A DNA stretch of 64,000 nucleotides from Richelia sinica FACHB-800 (GTDB lineage Bacteria > Cyanobacteriota > Cyanobacteriia > Cyanobacteriales > Nostocaceae), in the NCBI RefSeq assembly GCF_014698825.1, contig NZ_JACJTT010000016.1, positions 44,355-108,354 of the forward strand, read 5' to 3'. Below the pieces are notes generated by a model. It had not been told where the DNA came from and searched no databases. It worked only from the letters and a program-made list of their open reading frames with translations. The position numbers and the translations under genes are program-made. This document shows positions 20,722 to 29,619 of the stretch, one piece after another. Position 1 is the stretch's first letter. Each line of letters begins with the position of its first letter.

Positions 20722-21285
20722 GTGAAAACATTTACGCCTACGTTTTGGCTCCAACGACCTTTTCATTGGAGCCTGATTTTTGGTTTGACGAGCTTGCTTG
20801 TCTCCTGCGGTGCTAATGATATTCCTATAGGCCCCGCTTCTCTCAATAGCCGTTTCACTGATGAACAACCGGCGTTGAGTGGAAATGGTCGTTTTTTAGC
20901 ATTTGTTTCCAATCGGTATGGTAATCAACAGTTGTTGGTGTTTGACCTAGAAACCCAAACTTTGATTCGGACTCCTGGGTTAAATCGTGGAGAAACAATT
21001 GCCGAAAGTCCTAGCTTGAGTTATACCGGACGTTATATTTGTTACTTAACTAGTGACCAAGGTAGACCTGTGGTGACTCTCTATGATCGCGCCACTCAGC
21101 AATCACAAATTCTCACTCCTACCTATCGTGGCTGGATACGCAATCCCCATATCAGCCCCGATGGACGATATATAGCTTTTGAGTCTGCGAGTCGCGGTCA
21201 GTGGGATGTGGAAGTTCTTGACCGAGGCCCGACAGTAGAGTTAGATATTCCCAATGGTGCAACTGTGAATGTACCGCCGCAGTAA
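20722..21285 (+). CDS. TolB-like beta-propeller lipoprotein (copy 1)
   Basis: 187 residues from a GTG start. The signal sequence ends in the lipobox LLVSC (Cys near residue 29), so the protein is likely an outer- or inner-membrane-anchored lipoprotein. WD40-like PD40 repeats are visible: DEQPALSGNGRFLAFVSN, SPSLSYTGRYICYLTS and NPHISPDGRYIAFESA. At three blades it is too short for a closed propeller. It is paralogous to the next gene and about 100 bases from it, probably co-transcribed. Confidence 0.85.
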   Translation: MKTFTPTFWLQRPFHWSLIFGLTSLLVSCGANDIPIGPASLNSRFTDEQPALSGNGRFLAFVSNRYGNQQLLVFDLETQTLIRTPGLNRGETIAESPSLSYTGRYICYLTSDQGRPVVTLYDRATQQSQILTPTYRGWIRNPHISPDGRYIAFESASRGQWDVEVLDRGPTVELDIPNGATVNVPPQ

Positions 21286-21391
21286 TCAATAAAAAAATTA
21301 CAAATCCGTTTTGGAAATTAGGGTTTAGCATTGCGCTCTACTCCTAACCACGCATCTTTATGAAAGTGCAAAAATGAAACGGTATTAACCG

Positions 21392-21919
21392 ATGAATAAA
21401 TATTCTCTATTTATATTGGTATTGCTCTCGTCTAATTTATTAACCGGTTGTTTTGGCTACCCCCGGCTGTTGAGTTACCCATTTGATGCCGGGGGCAGGG
21501 GTTTAAATAGTCTAGCCTCAGAATTAAACCCCCAAACAGCAGGAAGATATATTGTCTTAACTAGCGATCGCCGGGGTAGTCAAGATGTATATATGTTTGA
21601 TACTCTGACCCGAAATTTGATTGATTTACCTGGGTTAAATGCTTTAGATACTATCGCCTCCCATCCCGGTGTTTCTGAAGATGGTCGATTTATCGTCTTT
21701 GCTGCTAGTCGTCAAGGACGTTCAGCAATTTTCCTCTACGACCGAGAAACTCGCCAATCGCGCAATTTAACCCCTAATCTCCAAGCAGAACTTCGCAACC
21801 CTACAATTAGTGCCGATGGCACCAGAATTGCCTTTGAATATAGCAACAATGGTCAATGGGATATTTTAGTGTATGACCGTTTTGGTCAACCATTGAATAT
21901 CCCTCAAGAACCAAGATAA
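21392..21919 (+). CDS. TolB-like beta-propeller lipoprotein (copy 2)
   Basis: 175 residues with signal peptide and lipobox LLTGC (Cys near residue 20). Three PD40 blades are seen: AGRYIVLTSDRRGSQDVYMF, HPGVSEDGRFIVFAAS and NPTISADGTRIAFEYS. It is clearly paralogous to the gene before it (shared NGQWD / RGQWD and YDRxT features), which points to a tandem duplication followed by divergence. Function unknown; possibly envelope-associated. Confidence 0.85.
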   Translation: MNKYSLFILVLLSSNLLTGCFGYPRLLSYPFDAGGRGLNSLASELNPQTAGRYIVLTSDRRGSQDVYMFDTLTRNLIDLPGLNALDTIASHPGVSEDGRFIVFAASRQGRSAIFLYDRETRQSRNLTPNLQAELRNPTISADGTRIAFEYSNNGQWDILVYDRFGQPLNIPQEPR

Positions 21920-21944
21920 GCCAGCGTACTAACCTTCTTCATTC

Positions 21945-21978
21945 TTCTGTTCGCGTAGCGTGCCGGAGGCATACTCCT
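21945..21978. repeat. Dispersed repeat TTCGCGTAGCGTGCCGGAGG
   Basis: The string GTTCGCGTAGCGTGCCGGAG followed by GCATACTCCT occurs here, and its reverse complement occurs in degenerate form at about 16675-16705, 16775-16805 and 16875. It runs into the sdhB stop codon (21977-21979). This is a known style of interspersed repeat in Nostoc genomes. Confidence 0.85.
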
Positions 21979-22975
21979 AAACTTCTTTCTCCTGCACCGA
22001 CTCAATCAGCGATCGCACTTGTTCTGTCCCTTCTGATGGCTCAAAGGAGAGGGGAAATTTGCCACGAATTAGCATTCGTAAACCTAAAGGTGCAAGACTG
22101 AGTAAGCCTCTCAGGTCACGGAAATAATTACCAACCACATTTAAGCCAAATTGGCGTTCATCAATCCATCCACCTGCTTTGACTAAATCTACCAATACTT
22201 TGCGGTGGCGAATTGACCGACTGTCTTGTGCTTGTTTGCGGTCGAGAATTTCTTGTTTAATTTTGGTAATTTGTTCTAATGGTGCTACTTCCATGGGACA
22301 AACGGAGTCGCAGTAAAAACAACGAGTACAACCCCAAACTCCTTTTGTCCCCTCGTTATAGTTTTCCAGGCGATTTTCTGTATTAGTATCGCGGGAATCT
22401 GCCACCATCCGATATGCTTTGGCCAGGGCATGGGGTCCCACAAAGTCGGAATTAATTTCGCGGGCATTACATTCAGAGTAACAAGCGCCGCACATAATAC
22501 AATTACCTGTTTGATCCAGGAGCGATCGCTCTTGTGGTGTTTGTAAAAATTCTCTTTCTGGTATTTGCCGGGCTGCTGTGCTCACATAGGGAGCAACTGC
22601 TTCTAAATTATTCCAGAAACTACTCATGTCTACAACTAAATCTTTAATCACAGGCATATTACCCAAGGGTGCGATCGTCATTTCTGGCAAAGGATTAGTT
22701 TCCGCTTTTGATGACGATATTTTTGCTAATCTGGCTAGTTCGCTGCCTACATTTTCTTTACAAGCTAAAGCAGAACGTCCATTAATTCGCATACCACAAC
22801 TGCCACAAATTGTATTACGGCAATTTTTGCGAAATGCTAAAGTTCCATCCTGTTCCCATTTAATTTGATTGAGACAATCGAGAATTGTATTACCTGGTTC
22901 TACTTGTAAAAGAAAAGTCTGGAAAACAGGGGTAGAATTTTGTTGCTGCCGATAAATCTTAAAAATAATTTCCAT
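21977..22975 (-). CDS. sdhB: Succinate dehydrogenase/fumarate reductase iron-sulfur subunit
   Basis: 332 residues. The N-terminal ferredoxin domain has the [2Fe-2S] ligands CRNTICGSCGMRINGRSALAC (about 52-72 span). The C-terminal domain has CIMCGACYSEC and CTRCFYCDSVCP for the other two clusters. It passes electrons from SdhA to the quinone pool of the thylakoid/plasma membrane. No sdhA is next to it; cyanobacterial sdh genes are usually dispersed. The C-terminus (about 60 residues beyond the clusters) is longer than in E. coli SdhB. Confidence 0.95.
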   Translation of the reverse strand: MEIIFKIYRQQQNSTPVFQTFLLQVEPGNTILDCLNQIKWEQDGTLAFRKNCRNTICGSCGMRINGRSALACKENVGSELARLAKISSSKAETNPLPEMTIAPLGNMPVIKDLVVDMSSFWNNLEAVAPYVSTAARQIPEREFLQTPQERSLLDQTGNCIMCGACYSECNAREINSDFVGPHALAKAYRMVADSRDTNTENRLENYNEGTKGVWGCTRCFYCDSVCPMEVAPLEQITKIKQEILDRKQAQDSRSIRHRKVLVDLVKAGGWIDERQFGLNVVGNYFRDLRGLLSLAPLGLRMLIRGKFPLSFEPSEGTEQVRSLIESVQEKEV

Positions 22976-24212
22976 TGCTACCAGCTATAGTCTGAAAATT
23001 GCTTCTCATCCCTTGGAAATCACGAATTCAGTACCGCAGTTGTTGATTAGGACTTTACTGTCTTGAACTATGATTCAATCTCAGCTGCTAATAAACGGAC
23101 AGGGTGAGAGTTAATGATTCCAGTTCCAGGATAACCATAAAAAATTTTAGTTGACCTGGAGCTACGATCCAATCAAGTTGTCAACCTTTCTCAGATCCAA
23201 TCAAAAAATTCTTTCCCCAGTTGGGGCAAATGTGAAAATTAATTATATAGAAGTGTTAAAGCAGATAAACATCTTCTATTGATGGCTATCAAACAGCTGA
23301 TAGATGTGGTAAATTGATTCTTCCTCTAGACAGAAGTACAGAATCAACTCAGATTTTTGCGGCTTCAGCAATCAACCGATGGAAAAATCCACCTGTTTTC
23401 TGTCTCCAGTCAATCAAAAAAAACATTGAATTTTACTTATCCCTCAAAGCAGCTAATCCAATTAGATTAATTTTTATAAAATGATTGACTCCAAAATCCT
23501 CCGCCCACCAAGGCTATAAAAAATATCATCTGGTTTTTGGCTGTGTAAATCCAGGAATTTAAATAAAAGTTGCTGATCAAAGTTTTATTCAAAAAAAAAT
23601 AAATAGTTTGCTATTATTAGTCCATGCTAGTATTTAATATACAATTACGCAGTAACAAAGCCAGTATTAAAAACCGTTTAAGCGCGGCTCTTGCTGTTTT
23701 GTTATTAAGTAATGTGGGGACTAAAAAATAAGTCTCTACTGGCAGGACGAAAGGGTGTGTCCGTAAGACCAAACCTAAATACTTTGCTTGTCCTAAGCTG
23801 GAGATAATTAATAGAGATAACTCTATAACTCGAAAGCAATAAAGACCAGCAATAAGCGTGAAAAACCTGCAATTTAACGGAGCTACGACTTTTTCGTAGT
23901 ATAACTAACCTGATTTGTAAAGGTGGCTTGAAGTTACACCACTACAGTAGCGCCAAAGAGAAAATAATTTGTTTTTTCATGGCGAATGATGGTTAAAAGT
24001 GCCGTCAAAATACCAAAAATAAATATCTGTGGGAACCATGACTCTATAATCTATTGTGATTACACAATAGGTTTGCTTGGGCTTCATAATCAGCAGGGAA
24101 TCACTATTCACCCTCTAGTCTTCACCATCTCTGTGCAGTAGCTAAGAGGCCAAATCTGGGGATAAGAAGACATTGTTGATCAGCTTGGAGAGATAAGGAA
24201 AATTTGAGCATA
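22976..24212. other. 1.2-kb non-coding stretch upstream of cyAbrB
   Basis: No convincing ORF on either strand. The left half is AT-rich and should hold the sdhB promoter. The right half (about 23630-24200) looks more structured. GGACGAAAGGGTGTGTCC (23756-23773 area) can fold into a small hairpin, TGCTGTTTTG and GTCTCTACTGGCAGG precede it, and CTACGACTTTTTCGTAG (23883-23899) is a compact stem-loop with a pyrimidine-rich loop. A long 5' leader or an unannotated small RNA is possible but not shown. Confidence 0.5.
23883..23899 (+). terminator. Stem-loop CTACGACTTTTTCGTAG
   Basis: CTACGA pairs with TCGTAG around a CTTTT loop. There is no long T-run after it, so it is either a weak terminator or a structural element in the leader of the cyAbrB gene. 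Confidence 0.4.
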
Positions 24213-24644
24213 ATGACTGAAACTGCAATTGCCCCATTAACAGGAAAAGCACTGCTAGCGAAAGTAAAAGAACTTTCAACTTTACCACGTCGAGAAAGAG
24301 CAAAGCAGTGTGGTTATTACACCGTTACAAAAAATAATCAGGTGCGTGTTAATCTCACCGATTTTTATGATGCGTTGCTATCTGCTAGGGGCATTCCCTT
24401 AAGTCCAGAAGCACCAAAAGATGGACGTGGTCGCGAACCGACATATCGGGTCAGTGTTCATCAAAACGGTCAAATTGTGATTGGTGCAACTTACACTAAA
24501 GCAATGGGATTAAAGCCTGGTGATGAGTTTGAAATTAGACTGGGTTACAAGCACATTCACTTGATTCAATTAGGTGAAAGTGACAAGAAACTAACCTCAG
24601 TCGATGAAGACTCAGATGAATCTGATTTAGATGAAGAGGAATAA
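24213..24644 (+). CDS. cyabrB: cyAbrB-type transcriptional regulator
   Basis: 143 residues from the ATG at 24213; an in-frame TTG three codons earlier is less likely. The sequence TGKALLAKVKELSTLPRRER, CGYYTVTKNNQVRVNLTDFYDALL, and the AbrB-like DNA-binding part YRVSVHQNGQIVIGATYTKA / LKPGDEFEIRLGYKHIHLIQ identify the cyanobacterial cyAbrB family (CalA/CalB in Anabaena). The acidic tail (SVDEDSDESDLDEEE) is unusually charged. These proteins influence nitrogen/carbon balance and, in Anabaena, heterocyst differentiation. Which paralogue this is I cannot tell with certainty; CalA seems the more likely. Confidence 0.92.
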   Translation: MTETAIAPLTGKALLAKVKELSTLPRRERAKQCGYYTVTKNNQVRVNLTDFYDALLSARGIPLSPEAPKDGRGREPTYRVSVHQNGQIVIGATYTKAMGLKPGDEFEIRLGYKHIHLIQLGESDKKLTSVDEDSDESDLDEEE

Positions 24645-25094
24645 GTTTGTTAGTATTCAGTCGTCATGGATGAGTGATTAGCTATCCTATCAGCGAAGAC
24701 GATAATTAGCAATTTCTGCTTACCGATTCAATACTGTTGAATTGGCTACTATTTGCAGTCTGCTGATAGGTGATCAAGTCTTGGATTTCGTCTTGCTCAT
24801 CACTATATGTGTATGAATTACAAGTAGAGCCAAATCTCGTCATCTATTTATGAGCTTGGGATCATGACTGATGACTGAATGCTAATATGATTTTTCTCTA
24901 GGGTGGGGATATATAGGCTATGAATACTGGATGTACTATACCTACATCTGCAACAGATGATGAAAGAAAATTTGATTCTACCTGTTGTAAGAGTCCTGTA
25001 TTCTAGTAAAGTCTTGATTAAGTATCCAGCACTTTATTTTTGCCACATATCTATCGTGTTTTTTTTCCCTACCTCCATATTGTTATTAGAGCCA
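24645..25094. other. Intergenic region between cyAbrB and CPBP genes
   Basis: It contains dyads around CTGATAGG / CCTATCAG (24685-24775), i.e. GCTATCCTATCAGCGAAG and GTCTGCTGATAGGTGATC, which could form a hairpin some 70 bases across. Otherwise nothing is recognised. The far end might be coding if the CPBP gene starts at the upstream ATG (24957). Confidence 0.4.
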
Positions 25095-25925
25095 ATGGCC
25101 AACACTGTGCTGGTGTACATTCAAGGTAGTGCAGTGTTGTTGGTCGTGGCTTTTTTTCTATTTTGGCTAGTATTATGGCTGCCATTTGCAGGAATATTAG
25201 CGATCGCACTCCGATGGCAACCAAACCAACCCCTAGCACCATCGCAAAAAATACCCCTCATCGTCTCTCTTTATCTCCTCGCACCTTTAATTTTCTGGGG
25301 GATACAGTGGTTAGGACTAGGGTCTTTTACTAGTTATGGTTGGGTAAATCAGGTTTCAATTCTCCAGTCTTTACTACTGGGTTTGTTAGCTGGTGTAATA
25401 GGTATACTTTTAGTGTTTGGATGTCAATTGCAGCTTGGTTGGTGCAATTTAGAAACAGAGAAGATTAGTTTAATCAAATCCCACATCCTCCCAATTTCCT
25501 TAGTAGCTTTATTTGTGGGTGGGATAGAAGAGTTAATTTTTCGTGGCTTCTTATTGACAACTCTAGACAAAGATTATCCCCTATGGGTGGCAGCAGTCCT
25601 TTCCAGCATGATTTTTGCTGTGCTACATCTAATTTGGGAGCAAAAAGAAACTTTACCCCAGTTACCAGGATTATGGTTGATGGGAATGGTGTTAGTAATA
25701 GCAAGATTGGTGGATGGAAATCATTTAGGTATAGCCTGGGGACTACATACGGGTTGGGTATGGGCGATCGCTACCATAGATACAGTAGGCTTAATTAGCT
25801 ATACCGGGAAAGTTTCCGAAATTTGGACAGGAAAATATCAAAAACCCTTGGCAGGTATAACGGGGATAATTTGTGTTGTGGGGACAGGAATTGCTTTGTG
25901 GGGATTATCTTCAGTAATGCTCTAA
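25095..25925 (+). CDS. CPBP family intramembrane metalloprotease
   Basis: A polytopic membrane protein with about seven spans. The CPBP/CAAX-like motifs are: motif 1 GGIEELIFRGFL (EE-x3-R), motif 2 FAVLHLIWE (F-x3-H), and a third GIAWGLHTGWVW with a histidine where the family has H-x3-N/D. The start is uncertain. ATG 25095 gives 276 residues beginning MANTVLVYIQG, whereas ATG 24957 (322 residues) adds a hydrophobic, family-unlike N-terminus; neither has a good ribosome site. Cyanobacteria carry many such proteases of mostly unknown substrate. Confidence 0.82.
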   Translation: MANTVLVYIQGSAVLLVVAFFLFWLVLWLPFAGILAIALRWQPNQPLAPSQKIPLIVSLYLLAPLIFWGIQWLGLGSFTSYGWVNQVSILQSLLLGLLAGVIGILLVFGCQLQLGWCNLETEKISLIKSHILPISLVALFVGGIEELIFRGFLLTTLDKDYPLWVAAVLSSMIFAVLHLIWEQKETLPQLPGLWLMGMVLVIARLVDGNHLGIAWGLHTGWVWAIATIDTVGLISYTGKVSEIWTGKYQKPLAGITGIICVVGTGIALWGLSSVML

Positions 25926-25949
25926 TTCACCGAAAAATCAAACTTTGTC

Positions 25950-27059
25950 CTAAATCAAAACCAAATTGTCCCGGTGAATGACCGTTTCTGCACCCTCATA
26001 ACCTAAAATTCCAGCAATATCCCGTGAATGACAACCGCGAATCTTTTCCAGTTCCACACTGTTGTAATTGACTAGTCCTCTAGCAATTTCATTCCCATGA
26101 ATATCACACAGTTGCACTGCGTCTTGAGTATCAAAATCTCCTTCTACAGCTTTAATTCCTGCTGCTAATAAAGATTTTCCAGCTTGGGAAATAGCTGTGG
26201 TTGCACCTTGGTCTAGATATAATTTACCCATCGGTACTAAACCATAAGCTATCCAGCGTTTCCTAGCGGAAGTTGGTTCTGGTTGGGGTTCAAAATGTGT
26301 GCCTATGGGTTCCCCTTGAATAATTTTCTCAATGTTGCGAGGAAAGCGTCCTTGGGTGATGACAGTACGTACTCCTGCCGCTATGGCTATTCTCGCTGCG
26401 GAAATTTTGGTTACCATCCCACCAGTACCCCATTGAGAACCTTGGGAACCAGTCTGGATTTGTAACTCTGCTAATTCCTTAATGCTGCTAACTAAACTGA
26501 TGGGTTTTGCGTCAGGTACAATACGGGGATCAGCGGAATACAATCTATCCACATCAGTCAACAAAAATAACCAATCTGCCTCTACCAAACTGGCTACTAA
26601 TGCAGAGAGGGTATCATTGTCACCAAATTTTAATTCTTCTACAGCAACCGTATCATTTTCATTTACTACGGGTATTACCCCTAGTCCCAGCAGTTCTTGA
26701 AAGGTGTTATAAGCATTAAGATAACGGTTACGTTGTACTAAATCGGCACGAGTCAACAACACCTGAGCTATGGGTTGTTGCAAAATGGAGAATAGATCAT
26801 CGTATACACGCATGAGTCTACCTTGTCCCACCGCTGCTACTGCTTGTTTTAAGGCGATCGCTTTCGGACGTTCTGTTAAACCTAGTCGCGCACAACCTAC
26901 ACCGACAGCACCAGAGGAAACTAAAATTACATAATGCCCCTGTCGCCGTAAATCGCAGAGAGTTTCTGCTAAGGTAGCAATTGTCGAAAGAGCTAATTGT
27001 CCTGTTTCTGGTTGGGTCAGACTAGAAGTACCGATTTTTACAACTATTGTTTTAGTCAT
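25950..27059 (-). CDS. proB: Glutamate 5-kinase
   Basis: First step of proline synthesis: phosphorylates glutamate. 369 residues. The amino acid kinase domain (1-255) begins [12 protein letters not shown], with VSSGAVGVG and [21 protein letters not shown]. The C-terminal PUA domain (about 278-369) has [17 protein letters not shown] and ARGLVNYNS. Such long enzymes are feedback-inhibited by proline. No proA is adjacent. Confidence 0.97.
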   Translation of the reverse strand: MTKTIVVKIGTSSLTQPETGQLALSTIATLAETLCDLRRQGHYVILVSSGAVGVGCARLGLTERPKAIALKQAVAAVGQGRLMRVYDDLFSILQQPIAQVLLTRADLVQRNRYLNAYNTFQELLGLGVIPVVNENDTVAVEELKFGDNDTLSALVASLVEADWLFLLTDVDRLYSADPRIVPDAKPISLVSSIKELAELQIQTGSQGSQWGTGGMVTKISAARIAIAAGVRTVITQGRFPRNIEKIIQGEPIGTHFEPQPEPTSARKRWIAYGLVPMGKLYLDQGATTAISQAGKSLLAAGIKAVEGDFDTQDAVQLCDIHGNEIARGLVNYNSVELEKIRGCHSRDIAGILGYEGAETVIHRDNLVLI

Positions 27060-27270
27060 TGGTCATTTCCAGACAATTAACACAAAAAATTGTACAGCGC
27101 CAACCCTCTATATGGTGAGGAATGACGCTGCACATAAATATACTTATTTACTATTTTTTAGAGTCTTTATTTTGCTTGACTCCATGTTATTTATACATAA
27201 TCTTCTGCGATTTTTGAATAAGGCGAGGGATTCTTAACTATTTTTTTAGATTTACTTTGCTGACAAATTA

Positions 27271-27813
27271 TCAATCTTTATGAATTTTTGTATGCTTAGG
27301 TGTAATGGACGCACCTAATATCTCTGATATCCATACTTCAAAGTTACGCACTGGGTGATTACGCAAGTCGGTGACATCAGGATGAACTATCGGTTCTACT
27401 AAAATAGTAAACATACCTAAGCGATTACCAGCTAGGACATCAGTAAATAAGCGATCGCCTACCATCCCCACTTTTTCCACAGGTAATTTCATTTCCTCTA
27501 GTGCTGCTCTCAGTTTACGACGGGAAGGTTTGGCAGCACCAAGATAGTAGGGTAAATTCAAAGAACGAGCAATTCCACCAATACGCGCTTCACTTAAATT
27601 ATTGCTGACTAACCATAATGAAACATGTCCACGTATTTCTTCTACCCATTTTTGTAATTCTGGGGAAGCCGAAGCAACTCTAATTGGGACTAAGGTGTCA
27701 TCTACATCTAATACCAGACCTTTTAGACCATATTCTTGAATAATATCCGGTGTTAAGTTTAAGACTGAACCTGTCAAAATCAAATCAGGCTGTAGGAGAT
27801 TCGTCCAATTCAT
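27271..27813 (-). CDS. YqeG family HAD-IIIA phosphatase
   Basis: 180 residues. HAD motif I is LVLDVDDTLVPI (Asp nucleophiles near residues 37 and 39), motif II lies in WLVSNNLSEA, the lysine in AAKPSRRKL, and motif III/IV in MVGDRLFTDVLAGNRLG. The related PGP phosphatases dephosphorylate phosphatidylglycerophosphate, which would fit membrane lipid synthesis, but the substrate here is unproven. Confidence 0.9.
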   Translation of the reverse strand: MNWTNLLQPDLILTGSVLNLTPDIIQEYGLKGLVLDVDDTLVPIRVASASPELQKWVEEIRGHVSLWLVSNNLSEARIGGIARSLNLPYYLGAAKPSRRKLRAALEEMKLPVEKVGMVGDRLFTDVLAGNRLGMFTILVEPIVHPDVTDLRNHPVRNFEVWISEILGASITPKHTKIHKD

Positions 27814-28431
27814 AGTTAAGAGTTACACCTTCTTTCCAGTTCCCTGAGTCATCTAAATTTTATGAGCTAAACTCATATTATTGATTATTGAGCTACATCG
27901 AGAGTGCAGAATAAATAAGAATTTGCGATGATGCTTGATATTTTTGATCAAATATGAAATATGTAAATGATTTCTGCCAGGATTTAGATATGTTCAACCC
28001 CTACCCATGAAATCTACCTAATTCACAGTTTTATTGCATCAAAGTAAGGATTTTTTCTCCCTGCTTATCTACTTATCTGAACAATCGGATCTCATAGGGC
28101 AAAATAATTGCCCTCCAGGGATCTACAAAACCCAGATACTAGCAAGAAATTACTACTGCCACATTTCTCATCCAACATACAAAAAAATATGAGTTGGTTA
28201 AGACAAAAAATATAGCAATGGACAGAGCGCTTAGGACATTAACTAACACTAAAACTTAGACAAACAAAGGCTTTTAGCTCTGTCACCTGTCACCTGTCAC
28301 CTGTTACCTGCGATGCACTGAGCGCAGTCGAAGTGTCACCTGCTATAGGTTGGCAAGGGAGAAATCGAAAATCAAAAATTCCCAATTAAAAATTGTATTT
28401 TTAATCTTTATTTTTTAATTTTCTCTGATGG
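27814..28431. other. Intergenic region with STRR and repeat insertion
   Basis: About 600 bases, mostly AT-rich and non-coding. It contains the STRR run at 28280-28342 and, right of it, AT-rich near-repeats (AAAATCAAAAATTCCCAATTAAAAATTG). No gene is seen. Confidence 0.6.
28280..28342. repeat. STRR (CTGTCAC)n interrupted by a second dispersed repeat
   Basis: CTGTCAC three times, then CTGTTAC and CTG, followed by CGATGCACTGAGCGCAGTCG and AAGT, and then GTCACCTG resuming the heptamer. The interrupting piece resembles the interspersed GCACTGAGCGNAGTCGAAGT repeat found in many cyanobacteria. One repeat family seems to sit inside another. Confidence 0.8.
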
Positions 28432-29004
28432 TTATTCAACTTGATTAAACAGATGTTCTTCTAGTAGGGGCTGAACTTGACGAAACTCCTCAGGGGAGAG
28501 TAGTTCTGGATCGCCGGTTTTGGTAATCCGCGCAAAGAAGAGTAGTGGATCTAGGGGAGTATAGATTGCATACTCCTGCTCTTCATAGTAGAAAGTAGTG
28601 ATGAGTTGTAGTTGTTCCGGTTCTAAATTCGACTCATCATCTTCTATTTCTAAAGTGAAAAGTTCCGATTCCTCAACAGGGGGTAACTCACCTGCGACTG
28701 TTAACGCATAAGCAGTATTTTTCAAGATTAAATTCTGCTCTGATAGAACTGCTTGGGCTGTACTAAAAATTTTGTCAATTGTGGCATCATCTTCTACCAA
28801 AATTGCTTCTTCTTCAGCACCATTATCTTGCCAAGCAAAAATTTCTATCGGTGAGTCAACAGGTAGAAGTAAAACATAATCTTGCCCATCTACCGACAGG
28901 GAATGCTCAATATAACAATCAAGCGATCGCCCCTGTTCATCTCTTAAAGTGATAGAACCTTCGTAGTCGTGATCATTTTCTTCAGGAAATTGAGAGGAAA
29001 ACAT
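28432..29004 (-). CDS. DUF3727 domain protein
   Basis: 191 residues from the ATG at 29004; an in-frame TTG at 29028 adds eight residues. Acidic throughout. The repeated pattern ITLRDEQGRSLDCYIEHSL...YVLLLPVDSPIEIFAW and later TFYYEEQEYAIYTPLDPLLFFAR shows two related halves, as in DUF3727 (cyanobacteria and plants, function unknown). It follows ruvX on the same strand, as commonly seen in cyanobacteria. Confidence 0.82.
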   Translation of the reverse strand: MFSSQFPEENDHDYEGSITLRDEQGRSLDCYIEHSLSVDGQDYVLLLPVDSPIEIFAWQDNGAEEEAILVEDDATIDKIFSTAQAVLSEQNLILKNTAYALTVAGELPPVEESELFTLEIEDDESNLEPEQLQLITTFYYEEQEYAIYTPLDPLLFFARITKTGDPELLSPEEFRQVQPLLEEHLFNQVE

Positions 29005-29135
29005 AGCTCCAAGATGTAACTTTATCAATACTCGTGACTGTGATAATCATTGCTGTGGGAAATTACAGACAATTTTCATTACAAATCTAGAGATACAGTT
29101 GAGTAATAGTTTTCAGAATACCATGTTAATAGGTA

Positions 29136-29609
29136 TCAATCTTCAACACAGGCTACTGGTCTATGAATCAAACTGCGTCTAGTGTCTAGCCATTGTTGCA
29201 AAATCAATGCCGCAGCTTTGCGATCAATCAAGCCTTTGTTACGGGATGGTGAACGATTTTCAGCAATTAGCATTTGTTCTGCTTGGTATGAGGTTAATCG
29301 CTCATCTACATATTCCAAAGGCAAGTTAAGGGTTTGAGCCAACCTCTGAGCAAATTTCTTCACCTGTCTGGCTTGAAATCCTAAAGACCCATCCATAGAA
29401 TATGGTAGACCAATAACCAGAACCTGCACTTGGCGATCGCTCACGAGTTTTTGAATTAGCTCTACATCCTCGCGGAAAGATTTGCGTTCAATGGTGGTAA
29501 TACCCGTTGCAATCAAGCCAGTACCATCACAACCCGCTACACCAATCCTTTTACTACCTACATCTAAACCAAGGGCTGAGACAAATGACTTTGATTGAGT
29601 TTGAGGCAT
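29136..29609 (-). CDS. ruvX: RuvX/YqgF Holliday junction resolvase-like protein
   Basis: About 157 residues. RNase H-fold core: ALGLDVGSKRIGVAGCDG (catalytic Asp), VLVIGLPYSMDGSLGFQARQVKKF, VDERLTSYQAEQML and IDRKAAALILQQWL. The start is uncertain: ATG at 29609 lies ten bases after the stop of the upstream GNAT gene, with AGGAG further up, whereas a longer frame would overlap it. YqgF-type proteins process 16S rRNA precursors or Holliday junctions; which one applies here is not known. Confidence 0.93.
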   Translation of the reverse strand: MPQTQSKSFVSALGLDVGSKRIGVAGCDGTGLIATGITTIERKSFREDVELIQKLVSDRQVQVLVIGLPYSMDGSLGFQARQVKKFAQRLAQTLNLPLEYVDERLTSYQAEQMLIAENRSPSRNKGLIDRKAAALILQQWLDTRRSLIHRPVACVED

Positions 29610-29619
29610 CACGCGATTT

